Shown here: piece after piece, positions 50,709-59,793 of the stretch
Layout of the letters: the number at the start of each line of letters is the position of its first letter
Numbering within the stretch: position 1 is the stretch's first letter
Assembly: GCA_003193925.1 (NCBI GenBank)
Contig: PSPG01000008.1
Location: 62,001 to 126,000, forward strand
Direction of reading: 5' to 3'
From: Candidatus Thalassarchaeum betae
Lineage (GTDB): Archaea; Thermoplasmatota; Poseidoniia; Poseidoniales; Thalassarchaeaceae
Length of the DNA stretch: 64,000 nucleotides
Notes under the pieces: model-generated
Database searches by the model: none
Seen by the model: the letters and a program-made list of their open reading frames with translations, nothing else
What the model was told of the DNA's origin: nothing
Translations under genes and position numbers: made by a program

Positions 50709-51944
50709 TCAGGAGAGGAGGGCATCGATGCGCTCATCGTGGATGCGCTCCCAGGAGAAGTGCCCATCGTCGGTCGGGGGGCGCGCGAAGTGACCCCCTG
50801 TGGCCGTGGCTAGGAAGATGGGGCGCTTCAGGTCGAGGTCCGCGACAATCGCTGCCGGACGGAAGTCAAAGACTTCCGAGACTCGGGCCTTCAACTCGAT
50901 GTCGCTGAGCTTGCCGGTCCCGATAGTGTCCACTCGCAGGCTGACGGGATTGGCCTCACCGATCACGTAGGCCACCTGGATCTCACAGTGCTCGGCCAAG
51001 CCTGCCGCGACCACGTGCTTGGCCGCCCAGCGCGCGCAGTAGGCCGCTGAGCGGTCGACCTTGCTCGCGTCCTTGCCGCTGAACGCGCCGCCACCGTGCC
51101 TGCACATGCCGCCGTACGCGTCGACGACTATCTTGCGTCCGGTGATACCGGCGTCCGAGTACGGGCCACCCGGGTCGGCGAAGCGGCCGGTGCCGTTGAC
51201 TACCAGCCTGTAGCCGTGCTGCAGCCAGCGCGCGGGAATCGCATGCTCGACCACGTGCTCGCGCACCTGCGCGGTGACGAACTCACGCTCGGCTTCCTCG
51301 GAGTCGTCGAAGCGCTCCTTGAGGGCTGCATCGTGCTGTACTGCGACAACCACGGTCCTGACGCAGTTGGGCGCGCCGTCCTCGTACTCCACTGTGACCA
51401 TGCTCTTGCCGTCGGGGCGCATCCAAGGAATCTCGCCACTGCGCTGGATGATGTCCAAGCGGCGGGTGATCCGCTGTGCCAGAGCCGCGGCGACGGGGAA
51501 GTATCGGTCACGCAGCTCGTCGTCCTGCTCGGTCTCTGTGCAGGCATAGCCGAACATCATGCCTTGGTCGCCCGCGCCCTGTGAGTCCGGGTCGCCGCCA
51601 TCGACGCCCTGGCTGATGTCCGGCGACTGGGTGGTGATGTGCAGTTGGACATCGCAGAGCTCGATTGAGGTGGCGTCCATGCCGATGGCGTGGTCGTTGT
51701 AACCGATGTCGGCGGCGGTCTGGCGCGCGATGGCCTCGTAGTCCGGCGCATCGCCGTCCAGGCTGACCTCTCCAGCGAGGATGATGACGGAGCCATCGGC
51801 TCTGCCCTTCACGAGCGTCTCCACGGCCACGCGAGCGTTTGGGTCGACTGTCAGACAGGCATCGACAATCGCGTCCGAGATGGAGTCGCATATCTTGTCA
51901 GGGTGGCCGGAGGCCACCGACTCGGAGGTGAACATGGCCGCCAT
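50709..51944 (-). CDS. metK: S-adenosylmethionine synthetase, bacterial-type MetK
   Basis: Makes SAM from methionine and ATP. Signatures: FTSESVASGHPDKICDSISDA, the GAGDQGMMFGYACTET motif, and GGGAFSGKDASKVDRSAAY with the P-loop-like lysines. These belong to the bacterial/eukaryotic MAT family; many archaea instead use a divergent archaeal MAT. A bacterial origin is therefore suggested, without a tree. Length 411 is slightly longer than the usual 385-395. It is divergent from pcc1 with under 70 bases between. Confidence 0.95.
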   Translation of the reverse strand: MAAMFTSESVASGHPDKICDSISDAIVDACLTVDPNARVAVETLVKGRADGSVIILAGEVSLDGDAPDYEAIARQTAADIGYNDHAIGMDATSIELCDVQLHITTQSPDISQGVDGGDPDSQGAGDQGMMFGYACTETEQDDELRDRYFPVAAALAQRITRRLDIIQRSGEIPWMRPDGKSMVTVEYEDGAPNCVRTVVVAVQHDAALKERFDDSEEAEREFVTAQVREHVVEHAIPARWLQHGYRLVVNGTGRFADPGGPYSDAGITGRKIVVDAYGGMCRHGGGAFSGKDASKVDRSAAYCARWAAKHVVAAGLAEHCEIQVAYVIGEANPVSLRVDTIGTGKLSDIELKARVSEVFDFRPAAIVADLDLKRPIFLATATGGHFARPPTDDGHFSWERIHDERIDALLS

Positions 51945-52012
51945 GGTCCCGCATGCGGACCATTCCCCTTGATGAGTTTTCGGAGATTGGCAACCGCAGT
52001 AGCGAAAGCGCG

Positions 52013-52276
52013 ATGCGTCGTCCGAGTCTCATGGGCAGGGTCGAGGCGGAGATTGTCTGGACTGGCTCCAGAGCGCGTGCAGAGGCCCTGTTGGCGGCCG
52101 TGGCGCCCGATGACCCCGAGTCATTCGACGCCGAGATCGTCGATGTCGGAGGAAGTTCGGAATTGCGGATTCGTGTCATTGGCGAGAAGCTCAAGACGGT
52201 GCGCTCGACGGTGGACGACCTCTTGGCGTGCCTCGCTGCAGCAGAGTCGGGTCTCGACGTCATCGACGGGGCTTGA
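52013..52276 (+). CDS. pcc1: KEOPS complex subunit Pcc1
   Basis: Small dimerisation subunit of KEOPS, which transfers threonylcarbamoyl to tRNA A37 using the product of Sua5 (17389-17991). The fold pattern fits: VEAEIVWTGSRARAEALLAAVAPDDP, then ELRIRVIGEKLKTVRSTVDDLLACLAAAE. I start at ATG 52013 (MRRPSLMGRVEAE), giving 87 residues; ATG 52031 is also possible, and 51953 in the track would leave almost no promoter space beside metK. It overlaps the convergent flavoprotein stop by 17 bases. Confidence 0.78.
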   Translation: MRRPSLMGRVEAEIVWTGSRARAEALLAAVAPDDPESFDAEIVDVGGSSELRIRVIGEKLKTVRSTVDDLLACLAAAESGLDVIDGA

Positions 52277-53291
52277 GGGCCTTGGCCACGGCCCTCGCGG
52301 AATCCACCGCGGCATCACTCAGATGGTGCTCCGACTCGACATGACAGCCGGCCAGTCCTATGCCGTTCTCGAGGAACATGGTGCCGCCGACCCGTTCGCT
52401 GCGCGAGCATGGATGGAGCATTATTGAGGTCGTAGAACGACGCGCTGCGGCCATCCCTCGCCACCCTGAGCAGCGCGAGTCGAGGAACTCCTTGATGCCC
52501 TCGAGCGCGGCGTCCCCATCACCCTTGAGGCAGACTGCGTGCAGGATGGTGCACTCCGAAGCCTCAGCGCCCTCGGGTACCCTGTCATCGGCTGTCACAT
52601 CGATGGCGATGATGCCGCTCTCAGCCTCGAACAGGCCGGAGTAGGGTCGCATCGGCCTGCCCTCGAGCGCTACGTCCAGCGCGGCGACTCGATGCTCGTT
52701 GCACTCCCAGAGCGGCGATGCGTCGAGGCCGGCGGACTCGAGCAGCCTCGCGCTCTCGGCGGGTGGGACCGCGAGGATGACCGCATCGCACTCGACATCG
52801 TTGTCCGCGATGCGAACGGAGCGGACTCGCCTGTCCGCTCCGAGGAGGATAGACTCGGCGCTCTTTCCGGTATCGAACATCACATCGAGCTGGTTCGCGC
52901 CGACGATCAGTCGGCCGACCAGGCTCGACCAGCCGCCTCGCGGTATCACCAGTTGGCCCGGCCTGCGTACCTCCTCTGAGCCCAGAGACATTGTGGCGAG
53001 TGCGGTCATGGCGCTCTTGCCGTCGCCGCCGATCTCCAGCATCCCATCCTGCGGCCACTTGGATCCGAGTACACGTGGTGCGCGGAGTTTCCTCAGCAGC
53101 TGGTTCAGGGGGCCCTTGCGCCTCAGGAGATGGAGACCGGGGTCAAGGAGCCACTCCCCGGAGTCGCGCAGCCTGACACGGCCGCCCAAAGTGTCCCTCG
53201 ACTCGACTAGCAGCACAGTGGCTCCGTCGGCCGCCAGTTGGACCGCTGCTGCCAATCCCGCGACTCCGCCGCCGATGACAACGCTGCGCAT
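52260..53291 (-). CDS. FAD-dependent oxidoreductase (amine oxidase/phytoene desaturase-like)
   Basis: Flavoprotein with an N-terminal dinucleotide-binding fold (VVIGGGVAGLAAAVQLAADG) and the following LLVESRDTLGGRVRLRDSG, the GG-doublet region of amine oxidase/desaturase relatives. The middle has a substrate-domain strand DPGLHLLRRKGPLN. The C-terminus has the FAD-binding pattern MFLENGIGLAGCHVESEHHLSDAAVDSARAVA. At 343 residues it is shorter than carotenoid desaturases, so the substrate is open. It is divergent from nadC by 29 bases. Confidence 0.82.
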   Translation of the reverse strand: MRSVVIGGGVAGLAAAVQLAADGATVLLVESRDTLGGRVRLRDSGEWLLDPGLHLLRRKGPLNQLLRKLRAPRVLGSKWPQDGMLEIGGDGKSAMTALATMSLGSEEVRRPGQLVIPRGGWSSLVGRLIVGANQLDVMFDTGKSAESILLGADRRVRSVRIADNDVECDAVILAVPPAESARLLESAGLDASPLWECNEHRVAALDVALEGRPMRPYSGLFEAESGIIAIDVTADDRVPEGAEASECTILHAVCLKGDGDAALEGIKEFLDSRCSGWRGMAAARRSTTSIMLHPCSRSERVGGTMFLENGIGLAGCHVESEHHLSDAAVDSARAVAKALKPRR

Positions 53292-53320
53292 CTGCCGGTT
53301 TCAGGGGGGAGGATGGTAAA

Positions 53321-54304
53321 ATGTCGTTTCGGACCATTGAAGGCGGGGTTGTGACACGTCATGGCGTGGCCACACTGCCTCACGACCGCTCCACCCTCCT
53401 CTGGTCGGAGGATGGCCCAACCCCGCTCTTCCTCGATTCAATCGACAGGTGGGTCGATGCAATGGTAGCCGACGAGCACGGCGGGGGCGATGGGCCCGAC
53501 GGGCTCGTCGAGGCCAGGGTCGTGGCGAAGGCTTCGGGCGTCCTGTGCGGCCGCCCGGTGGCCGAGCGCTTGCTTGCAAGGCACCTCTCAGGGTGCTCGG
53601 CAGAGTGGGGGGCCAGCGAGGGTGGCCCTGTGGAGGAGGGTCGGACGGTACTGGTCCTGCACGGGCCGGCCAATGAGATTCTCCGAATTGAGCGGACCCT
53701 GCTCAATCTCTTGGGAAGGCTGTCCGGAATCGCCTCAAACACGACTCAGTGGGCCGAATCAGCCGGCTCGATGTGCATCGCAGCCACTCGCAAGACCGAA
53801 TGGGGGCTGCTCGACAAGTGGGCCATTCACATCGGCGGAGGGCTGACCCACAGGCTCGACCGCAGCGATGCATTGATGCTCAAGGAGAACGACATCGCGG
53901 CTGAGATGGGCGAAGGCGAGAGCGAGCTCGCAGCGATGAGACGAATGGTCTCCTCGGTAGACATGAAGCAGCATGCCGGGTTCACCGTGGTCGAGGTTCG
54001 CAGCGTCGAGCAGGCTGTCGCCGCAGCAGCCGCCTGGGACGCCTCGCAGCGCGCACGGGGAGGCGACGAGCGAGTCGTGCTGCTACTCGACAACATGGGC
54101 TCTGAGGGCGCTTCTGATGCAGGCACTGCCCTGAGCGAGCGCGGCTTGCGCCAGCGCTGCGTGCTGGAGGGCTCGGGCGGAGTGAGCCTCGACTCACTGG
54201 GTGATTGGGCTGCCAGCGGCGTCGATCTGGTGTCCTCGAGCGCTTTGAACCGCGGCGTGGAACCACTCGACCTGTCTATGCTGATTGGCGCCGGAGGAGA
54301 TTGA
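53321..54304 (+). CDS. nadC: Nicotinate-nucleotide pyrophosphorylase (carboxylating)
   Basis: Converts quinolinate and PRPP to nicotinate mononucleotide in NAD synthesis. Family segments: ILRIERTLLNLLGRLSGIAS, then ATRKTEWGLLDKWAIHIGGG and HRLDRSDALMLKENDIA with the catalytic Lys. Late strands VVLLLDNMGSEGASDAGTA and LEGSGGVSLDSLGDWAASGVDLVSS complete the barrel. The usual TRKTTPG loop reads TRKTEWG. Its TGA abuts the ATG of the next gene (CoA pathway), so the two are translationally coupled. Confidence 0.93.
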   Translation: MSFRTIEGGVVTRHGVATLPHDRSTLLWSEDGPTPLFLDSIDRWVDAMVADEHGGGDGPDGLVEARVVAKASGVLCGRPVAERLLARHLSGCSAEWGASEGGPVEEGRTVLVLHGPANEILRIERTLLNLLGRLSGIASNTTQWAESAGSMCIAATRKTEWGLLDKWAIHIGGGLTHRLDRSDALMLKENDIAAEMGEGESELAAMRRMVSSVDMKQHAGFTVVEVRSVEQAVAAAAAWDASQRARGGDERVVLLLDNMGSEGASDAGTALSERGLRQRCVLEGSGGVSLDSLGDWAASGVDLVSSSALNRGVEPLDLSMLIGAGGD

Positions 54305-55090
54305 ATGGGCGAGATACCTGAGAGCCACCCTCGACGCTCCTCGCTGCTGGCGAGGCAGAAGCTGGTCGACGCCGCAGCCGAGGGGCTGCTGGCGGACTCA
54401 GCGATGATAGCCCACGGCCGCGGCGAGGCTTTCGACTATCTGCTGGGCGAGCAGACCTCGGACTCGGCCAGAAGCGCGATTCGCGAGGCGTCGGCCAGAC
54501 TGCTGACCGCCGAACGACCTGTCATCTCGGTCAACGGTAACACAGTGGTGCTTGCTGGCGAGGACCTGATCCGCGTCGCAGCCGTCGTCGGCTGCCCAAT
54601 TGAGGTGAACCTGTACTACCGCACTCCCGAGAGGATCGCCAGACTGCTGACGAGGCTGGCGGAGCAGCGTGCCTCGGTCGCAGGTGGGCCGGCCCCTGAC
54701 GGCTGGTCCGAGGACTGGGCGAAGGCTGTCAGCTCGGTCGCCCTGCTGGGTGATGGGGCGGATGGCAGCATCGAGGGGCTGGAGGGGGCTCGGGCTATAT
54801 GCTGCACAAACGGCATCGGCAGTGCCGACATCGTACTGGTGCCACTCGAGGACGGAGATAGGTGCGAGGCGCTCGTCGAGATGGGCAAGCAGGTCGTGGT
54901 CATCGACCTCAACCCTCTTTCGCGCACATCGAGGATGGCCACGGTCACCATCGTGGACGAGGTTACGAGAGCCGCGACTGCTTTGGTTGATGAGGTCGTC
55001 TCGGGGCATGCGGCGCAGGGCGACTGGGACAATCGAGCCGCCTTGAGCGAAGCTCTCGACATCATCGCAGGTGCTTCCGCGGGTGAATGA
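54305..55090 (+). CDS. 4-phosphopantoate-beta-alanine ligase (archaeal phosphopantothenate synthetase)
   Basis: Second archaeal-specific CoA step after pantoate kinase, joining 4-phosphopantoate and beta-alanine. Signatures: IPESHPRRSSLLARQKLVDAA, AMIAHGRGEAFDYLLGEQT, ERPVISVNGNTVVL and PIEVNLYYRTPERI. Length 261 is normal. It starts directly at the nadC stop. The pantoate kinase gene lies 50 kb away in this window, so the two steps are not clustered. Convergent with the dehydrogenase gene, with stops adjacent. Confidence 0.92.
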   Translation: MGEIPESHPRRSSLLARQKLVDAAAEGLLADSAMIAHGRGEAFDYLLGEQTSDSARSAIREASARLLTAERPVISVNGNTVVLAGEDLIRVAAVVGCPIEVNLYYRTPERIARLLTRLAEQRASVAGGPAPDGWSEDWAKAVSSVALLGDGADGSIEGLEGARAICCTNGIGSADIVLVPLEDGDRCEALVEMGKQVVVIDLNPLSRTSRMATVTIVDEVTRAATALVDEVVSGHAAQGDWDNRAALSEALDIIAGASAGE

Positions 55091-56281
55091 TCAAGCAGAT
55101 GCGAACTTCTCTGCGAGGAGGACGGCGCATCGCTCGGCGATGGCCTGGCCGACCTCAGAGGTGGATGCCGTTCCTCCAAGGTCGTAGGTCACAGCGCCAC
55201 CGTCTGCGAGATGATTGGCTATCGCCTTCTCGAGGATGTCGGCGCACATTATCGCATCAGCGTCTCCATGTCGAACTCCGAGGCTGTCGAACATCAAATG
55301 GACCGAGGAGATGGCTGCAATTGGGTTGACCTTGTTCATACCGGCGTACTTGGGAGACGAGCCGTGAACCGGCTCGAACAGCATGTGCTCATCACCGATA
55401 TTGGCGCTGGCTGCCATTCCCATCCCGCCCTGCAGGACGGAGGCTAGGTCGGTGGCGATATCACCGAACATGTTCGGCAGGACTACGACGTCTAGGTCCT
55501 CGGGGTCGCGAACTAACCACATGGTGAACGCGTCGATATAGGCCTCATTGGACTCGATGTCCTCATACTGCTCCGATACCTCGTTGAAGACCTTCCTGAA
55601 CAGGCGGCATCCCCGCAGGACGTTGCTCTTATCCACACAGGTCACCTTCTGCGGAATGCCCATGCGAGACTTGCGCCGCTTGGCGATTTCGAAAGCGAAT
55701 CTGATGACGCGCTCGCTGCCGGCACGCGATATCGGCCTCGGGTCCCATGACACCTCTCCGTCGAGGCCGGGAAAACCGTCAATCATAATCGGGTCGTCCT
55801 TGGCACCGACCGCGCGTTGGGCCGAGCGTCGCAGAAGGCTGTGGTAGAGGCCTTCCGTGTTCTCGCGGACGAACACCATGTCGACAAGGTCGGGGTCCCA
55901 CACGTTGGTGTGGACGCCGTGCACCTTGTGCTGGACGCCATCGTAGAGTTTGACCGGCCTGATGTTGGCGTACAGGTCCAGTCCGGAGCGCAGCCCCAGT
56001 ATGACCTGTCCACCGGCCAAGTCACCGTTACTGAGCCGGGCGCCGGGCCATCCGATGGCACCAAGGAGAATCGCGTCGGAGTTGTCCCTGCAGTGCTCGA
56101 AGGATCCCTCGGGCCACTCCTCGCCGGTCTCAAGGAAGTACTGTCCACCGCACGGAATCTCCGTGATGTCGAAAGACAACGGGCTGTGCTCCTCGAATAC
56201 CTCGATGATGCGTCTGGCCTCGGCAATGACCTCGCGACCAGTGCCATCGCCGGGCAGGACAGTCAGGCGGTACTTGCTCAC
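55091..56281 (-). CDS. leuB: Isopropylmalate/isocitrate dehydrogenase family protein
   Basis: NAD(P)-dependent beta-decarboxylating dehydrogenase. LTVLPGDGTGREVIAEARRI opens the family fold, LGLRSGLDLYANIRPVKLYDG holds substrate arginines, VFVRENTEGLYHS the variable substrate loop, CVDKSNVLRGCRLFRKVF and LPNMFGDIATDLASVLQGGMG the metal site, and EPVHGSSPKYAGMNKVNPIAA the nucleotide site. 3-isopropylmalate dehydrogenase is my first choice, but homoisocitrate, isocitrate and tartrate relatives share these motifs. Length 396 is somewhat long for LeuB. No leucine genes are adjacent. Confidence 0.82.
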   Translation of the reverse strand: MSKYRLTVLPGDGTGREVIAEARRIIEVFEEHSPLSFDITEIPCGGQYFLETGEEWPEGSFEHCRDNSDAILLGAIGWPGARLSNGDLAGGQVILGLRSGLDLYANIRPVKLYDGVQHKVHGVHTNVWDPDLVDMVFVRENTEGLYHSLLRRSAQRAVGAKDDPIMIDGFPGLDGEVSWDPRPISRAGSERVIRFAFEIAKRRKSRMGIPQKVTCVDKSNVLRGCRLFRKVFNEVSEQYEDIESNEAYIDAFTMWLVRDPEDLDVVVLPNMFGDIATDLASVLQGGMGMAASANIGDEHMLFEPVHGSSPKYAGMNKVNPIAAISSVHLMFDSLGVRHGDADAIMCADILEKAIANHLADGGAVTYDLGGTASTSEVGQAIAERCAVLLAEKFASA

Positions 56282-56343
56282 GGTTGGGGCACTTGCTTTT
56301 CATTCATCAACCCAACCCCCGATTTCCCTCTGGTTCTGGATGA

Positions 56344-56355
56344 CATAATTGATAG
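56344..56355 (+). promoter_or_regulatory. TATA-like box of the methyltransferase cassette
   Basis: CATAATTGATAG is an AT-rich box centred 30 bases before the ATG at 56380, the spacing expected for a leaderless archaeal transcript. Confidence 0.45.
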
Positions 56356-56379
56356 ACGGTCAACACGAACCAACGTCCC

Positions 56380-56982
56380 ATGGACCGTACGCCCGATGAC
56401 GGAAGTGGTAGCCCACGAATAGACGTCAGAGCCTTGCCTGACTCAGTTGCGAGGCTGTGGGAGACCATGCTCAGGCTCGACCCCTCCTGGGACCTCGCCG
56501 ATTGGCTGGACGAGCGAGCTAACGAGGAGCTTGAACTCGTCGACGGGCACTTGGGTCGAGAACGCCTGAGGCTGGAGCAGCGGCTGCATCGCATCGAGAC
56601 TCTGGTCAAGCGCCTGAGGCGGCAGAGGGAGGTCGCCGAGCGAGCCACTTGGACCGACCCCCATCAGAGGAATCTCTTCGACGTCTACGAGAAGGAGGGT
56701 GCTGAGGAGGTGGAGGAGGACCTCAATGGCTTCCCTGCAATCGACTTCGGGTCTCTCGGAGCGGAGGACGACCCGTTGCTGGCGATTGTCGCAGAGCACG
56801 TCATCAGCATAATCGAGCGGGCTTGCGCCGAAGGTCCCGAGCCAGTTCACTACGACCTCTTCGTGGATGAGTTGAATCCCATCGGAATTAGGCCAGACGA
56901 GGTTGACGAGGCTGTGGCCTGGCTGCTGCAGAGGAGAGTCGTCATCGAGTTGGGCGAGGACTGCTTTGGGATGGCCTCCTGA
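56380..56982 (+). CDS. Hypothetical coiled-coil protein ahead of the methyltransferase homologue
   Basis: Not recognised. The first half is a long charged helix, probably coiled coil (LELVDGHLGRERLRLEQRLHRIETLVKRLRRQREVA). The second half, after a short linker, looks like a small winged-helix or helical domain (VHYDLFVDELNPIGIRPDEVDEAVAWLLQRRVVIEL). A TATA-like box stands 30 bases before its ATG. It precedes the methyltransferase homologue by 76 bases on the same strand, so the pair may form one unit, perhaps a partner or regulator. Confidence 0.55.
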   Translation: MDRTPDDGSGSPRIDVRALPDSVARLWETMLRLDPSWDLADWLDERANEELELVDGHLGRERLRLEQRLHRIETLVKRLRRQREVAERATWTDPHQRNLFDVYEKEGAEEVEEDLNGFPAIDFGSLGAEDDPLLAIVAEHVISIIERACAEGPEPVHYDLFVDELNPIGIRPDEVDEAVAWLLQRRVVIELGEDCFGMAS

Positions 56983-57058
56983 GTTTCCCGATTCGGGGCT
57001 CCCAACGGACAACCGTTCCCTTCAAAGAAGGGCGTCCTGTCGCGATGGCCGTAGTACC

Positions 57059-59038
57059 ATGGCAAGTGATGCATCGGGATGGTACGCGCGCCTCGATCAC
57101 GAGTGCTCTGACAGGCTCGAGCAGCTCTCTGTGTGGCTCGATTCCTGGGAGGAGGCGATCAGGCACCGGCTGCCGATTGCAGCCACTCTGCCCAGCCACT
57201 GGCCCATCCTGCCTGCCGGGCTCCTCTCCGATCCCGGAGCGGTCCTCGAGCACCTGCTCTCCAGACATGAGGCAGAGCGTGACGGCAGGTCGCCCAGAGG
57301 CGCCCACTCGACCCCGGGAAGGCTCATTGAGTCCATACTCGCGGACGAGTTGAAGAACACCCAGCGCAAGGCGAGGAAGGCTCCGCCTGCGACCTTGTCG
57401 CTAGCTGCCATGCCCCGGGGCTTCTGGGCCTATGCCGAGCGCTTCAACGAGAATGTGGTCGGGGGCTCGGGTGATTCGGAGGAAGTTTCCCAGGATGACG
57501 GAGCGCAGACTCGCTCGGGGATACCCATCCCATTCGCCGACCCTGCGGTCGGAGGTGGCGTCGTCCCATCGCGAGCGATCAGAATCCACGTCCTGCGCAG
57601 CGACGGTTACGATGCCTGCGAGATACGCGAAGACACTCGCAGACTGCTCCAGGGCATGCAGATGGCAGATGCTTCCGAGGCCGCTGTGACATGCACTAGG
57701 AGGAGGCTCCTGCTGGTCTTAGCGCGGGCTGGACTGGTCGATCTCGATGGCGAGGGCGACGAGTCTAGAATCGGGCGCCGCGAGGCTGAGGCGATCCTAG
57801 AGGACGGCGTGCGCTGCGCGGACGTCCTCCGAGGGGAATGGCCGTGGGACGAGGCGCCGCGCCTGCTGGTCAGCAGGCCGCCCTGGCTGCGCATCAAGGA
57901 CCGCTTCCGCGGCCACCCCGAAGGCAGCCAGATGCGCAAGGATCTCTCGAGGGAGTTGCGCGATACGAAGGAGCGCGATGGCAACCTGAGGTTCGCCGCG
58001 CTCAGAGGCAACATCAACCTCTACCGGCTGTTCCTCGAACGCTCGATGCAACTCGTTCGCGAGGGCTGCAGAATCCGCATGGTCGTCCCTGACGCCCTGC
58101 TGCGCGAGAAGAGCAGCATCGCCCTCCGCAAGCTGATGGTCGAGAGGAACGAATGGAGCTCCTCCTGGTCCTTCCCAGAGCCTCAGAGGGTCTTCCCGGG
58201 AGCCTCTCAGGGTGTTCTGGTAGTGGGGGTCACAGTCGGTGGCAGCACCGAGATGATGACTAGCTTCAGCCCTCTCGAAGTCAATGAAATCTCACCCAAT
58301 TCGGGCCTCGACAACAAGGCGCCGTTCCTGGAGTTGGAGCGCGGGCCCTGGTCAGTCTGGACCGACATGTCCTGGGCCGTCCCCAAGATGCCGCGAGACC
58401 CCTACCTGCGGCGAGCCGTGCTCAAGGCTATCGATGAACTCGCCGACCAGCCGCGTCTGGGCGAGGAAGGCAACTGGCTCAACCCCAACGGCAAGCCGAT
58501 TCGGGTGCGGGTCGGGGAAATCGACCAGACGAACTGGTCGTCCAACATCAGCGACTGGAAGATTGGCTCCGGGGGAGTTCCGTTCATCCGAGGTGCGCAC
58601 TTCTGCCTCGAGGACGGTGATGTCAGGATCAACCACCCCGGTTACGACACCGAAATCGAGGATGGGGCGATTGAGCGCTCACAGGCTCTGTGGAACGGGC
58701 CCATCGAGTCGAGGGGTCATTCCCGAGTTGCTTGCCAAGCCATCGTCAACGCCCAGAAGGAGCGCCGCCTCCGCTGGGCGGTCGTCCCACCCGACTGCGT
58801 GCTTGGCAACTCTGTTAATTTCCTAGAGCTCCCAGAGGGGGTCCTCGACAGTTTGGCCGAGGAGCACGGAAGTTTAGACGAGGGACTTCTCTTCGTCGCG
58901 GCCCAACTCAATTCAGAGGCTCTCGACCTCTGGTCGAGGGCTTGGGCTGCTAACAACAACGTGAACAACTACGAAATCGAGAGCCTCCCATTCCCACCTC
59001 CGTCTACCGAAAGCGCCCTGAATTACGCTTTGAGGTAG
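57059..59038 (+). CDS. Type IIG/BREX-like N6-adenine methyltransferase homologue with altered catalytic motif
   Basis: Resembles the methyltransferase plus specificity halves of type IIG/PglX enzymes. Motif I is IPFADPAVGGGVVPSRAI near residue 165. The target-base motif expected as NPPY/W reads LLVSRPPWLRIKDRF, with Arg in place of Asn. The characteristic NINLYRLFLERSMQLVREG followed by RMVVPDALL is intact. The C-terminal 250 residues resemble a TaqI-like target-recognition domain (GGVPFIRGAHFC, WAVVPPDCVLGNSVNF). I start at ATG 57059; the track start overlaps the upstream gene. No nuclease domain or restriction partner is nearby, so it may be inactive or reused. Confidence 0.65.
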   Translation: MASDASGWYARLDHECSDRLEQLSVWLDSWEEAIRHRLPIAATLPSHWPILPAGLLSDPGAVLEHLLSRHEAERDGRSPRGAHSTPGRLIESILADELKNTQRKARKAPPATLSLAAMPRGFWAYAERFNENVVGGSGDSEEVSQDDGAQTRSGIPIPFADPAVGGGVVPSRAIRIHVLRSDGYDACEIREDTRRLLQGMQMADASEAAVTCTRRRLLLVLARAGLVDLDGEGDESRIGRREAEAILEDGVRCADVLRGEWPWDEAPRLLVSRPPWLRIKDRFRGHPEGSQMRKDLSRELRDTKERDGNLRFAALRGNINLYRLFLERSMQLVREGCRIRMVVPDALLREKSSIALRKLMVERNEWSSSWSFPEPQRVFPGASQGVLVVGVTVGGSTEMMTSFSPLEVNEISPNSGLDNKAPFLELERGPWSVWTDMSWAVPKMPRDPYLRRAVLKAIDELADQPRLGEEGNWLNPNGKPIRVRVGEIDQTNWSSNISDWKIGSGGVPFIRGAHFCLEDGDVRINHPGYDTEIEDGAIERSQALWNGPIESRGHSRVACQAIVNAQKERRLRWAVVPPDCVLGNSVNFLELPEGVLDSLAEEHGSLDEGLLFVAAQLNSEALDLWSRAWAANNNVNNYEIESLPFPPPSTESALNYALR

Positions 59039-59185
59039 TGAATCGGGTAGACAGCGTCAATTTGTCGGTAGGATTTTTCCGTATTCCGGATTTATTGATG
59101 CGTCTGCACCAAACAGACTATTATCCGAGCGTGCCGTACGGGGAGCGTTCTATCGCGTTAGCGTTGAATTTAGAGGAAACAAGTT

Positions 59186-59767
59186 ATGGGAGTCCACCCA
59201 AAGATCGGTATCACAGGCCTGCCTAGGTCTGGGAAGTCTGCCGTGCTGGACAAGGTCGTCAGCATGGTCGTCGAGGCGCGTAAGGAGGAATCCCGTGGAC
59301 GCGGAGGAGGCGGTGAGATGAACATCATCGGAGGGATGAGGACTGAGGCGATCATCGAGGACGGTGAGCGAGTCGGGTACGCCTGCGTCGACATCTTCTC
59401 CGGCGACAAGGGCGTGATTGCCCACCGTGAGATAGACTCGCGAACTAGAATCCTCGGCTACGGCATAGACCCCAGCGAGGTGGACAGAGTGGGGGTGCCG
59501 GCCATCCAAAACGCCATCGGCAACTGCGAGATTATGGTCATCGACGAGGTCGGCAAGTTCTCCGTCGAGAGCGAGGCCTTCGTCGCAGTTGTGCGGAAGG
59601 CATTGGATCACGACATACCCACCCTGCTAACACTGCACAAGAAGAGTCGCCACCCTCTGCTGCAGGACATCCGCAGACGGGACGACGGGAGAATCCTGGA
59701 AGTGACCCCTGTTAACCGGGCCCTTCTACCGTACAAGATTCTCAGACTCATCCTAGAGACCTACTGA
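59186..59767 (+). CDS. THEP1-type nucleoside-triphosphatase
   Basis: P-loop NTPase of the THEP1 (DUF265) family. Walker A is GITGLPRSGKSAVLDKV near residues 8-20 and Walker B is EIMVIDEVGKFSVES near 112. The intermediate GMRTEAIIEDGERVGYACVDI and the HKKSRHPLLQDIRRRDDG ending are family-typical. Length 193. It hydrolyses NTPs in vitro in characterised members; the cellular role is unknown. The 147-base gap upstream holds only a shadow ORF. Confidence 0.88.
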   Translation: MGVHPKIGITGLPRSGKSAVLDKVVSMVVEARKEESRGRGGGGEMNIIGGMRTEAIIEDGERVGYACVDIFSGDKGVIAHREIDSRTRILGYGIDPSEVDRVGVPAIQNAIGNCEIMVIDEVGKFSVESEAFVAVVRKALDHDIPTLLTLHKKSRHPLLQDIRRRDDGRILEVTPVNRALLPYKILRLILETY

Positions 59768-59793
59768 CGCCCGCTCTGCGGTCAACTTGATGC

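Noticed and set aside
56380-59038. Complete restriction-modification or BREX system
   Set aside because: Only one methyltransferase-like gene with a damaged catalytic motif and an unknown coiled-coil protein; no nuclease, PglZ, BrxC or helicase partner adjacent.
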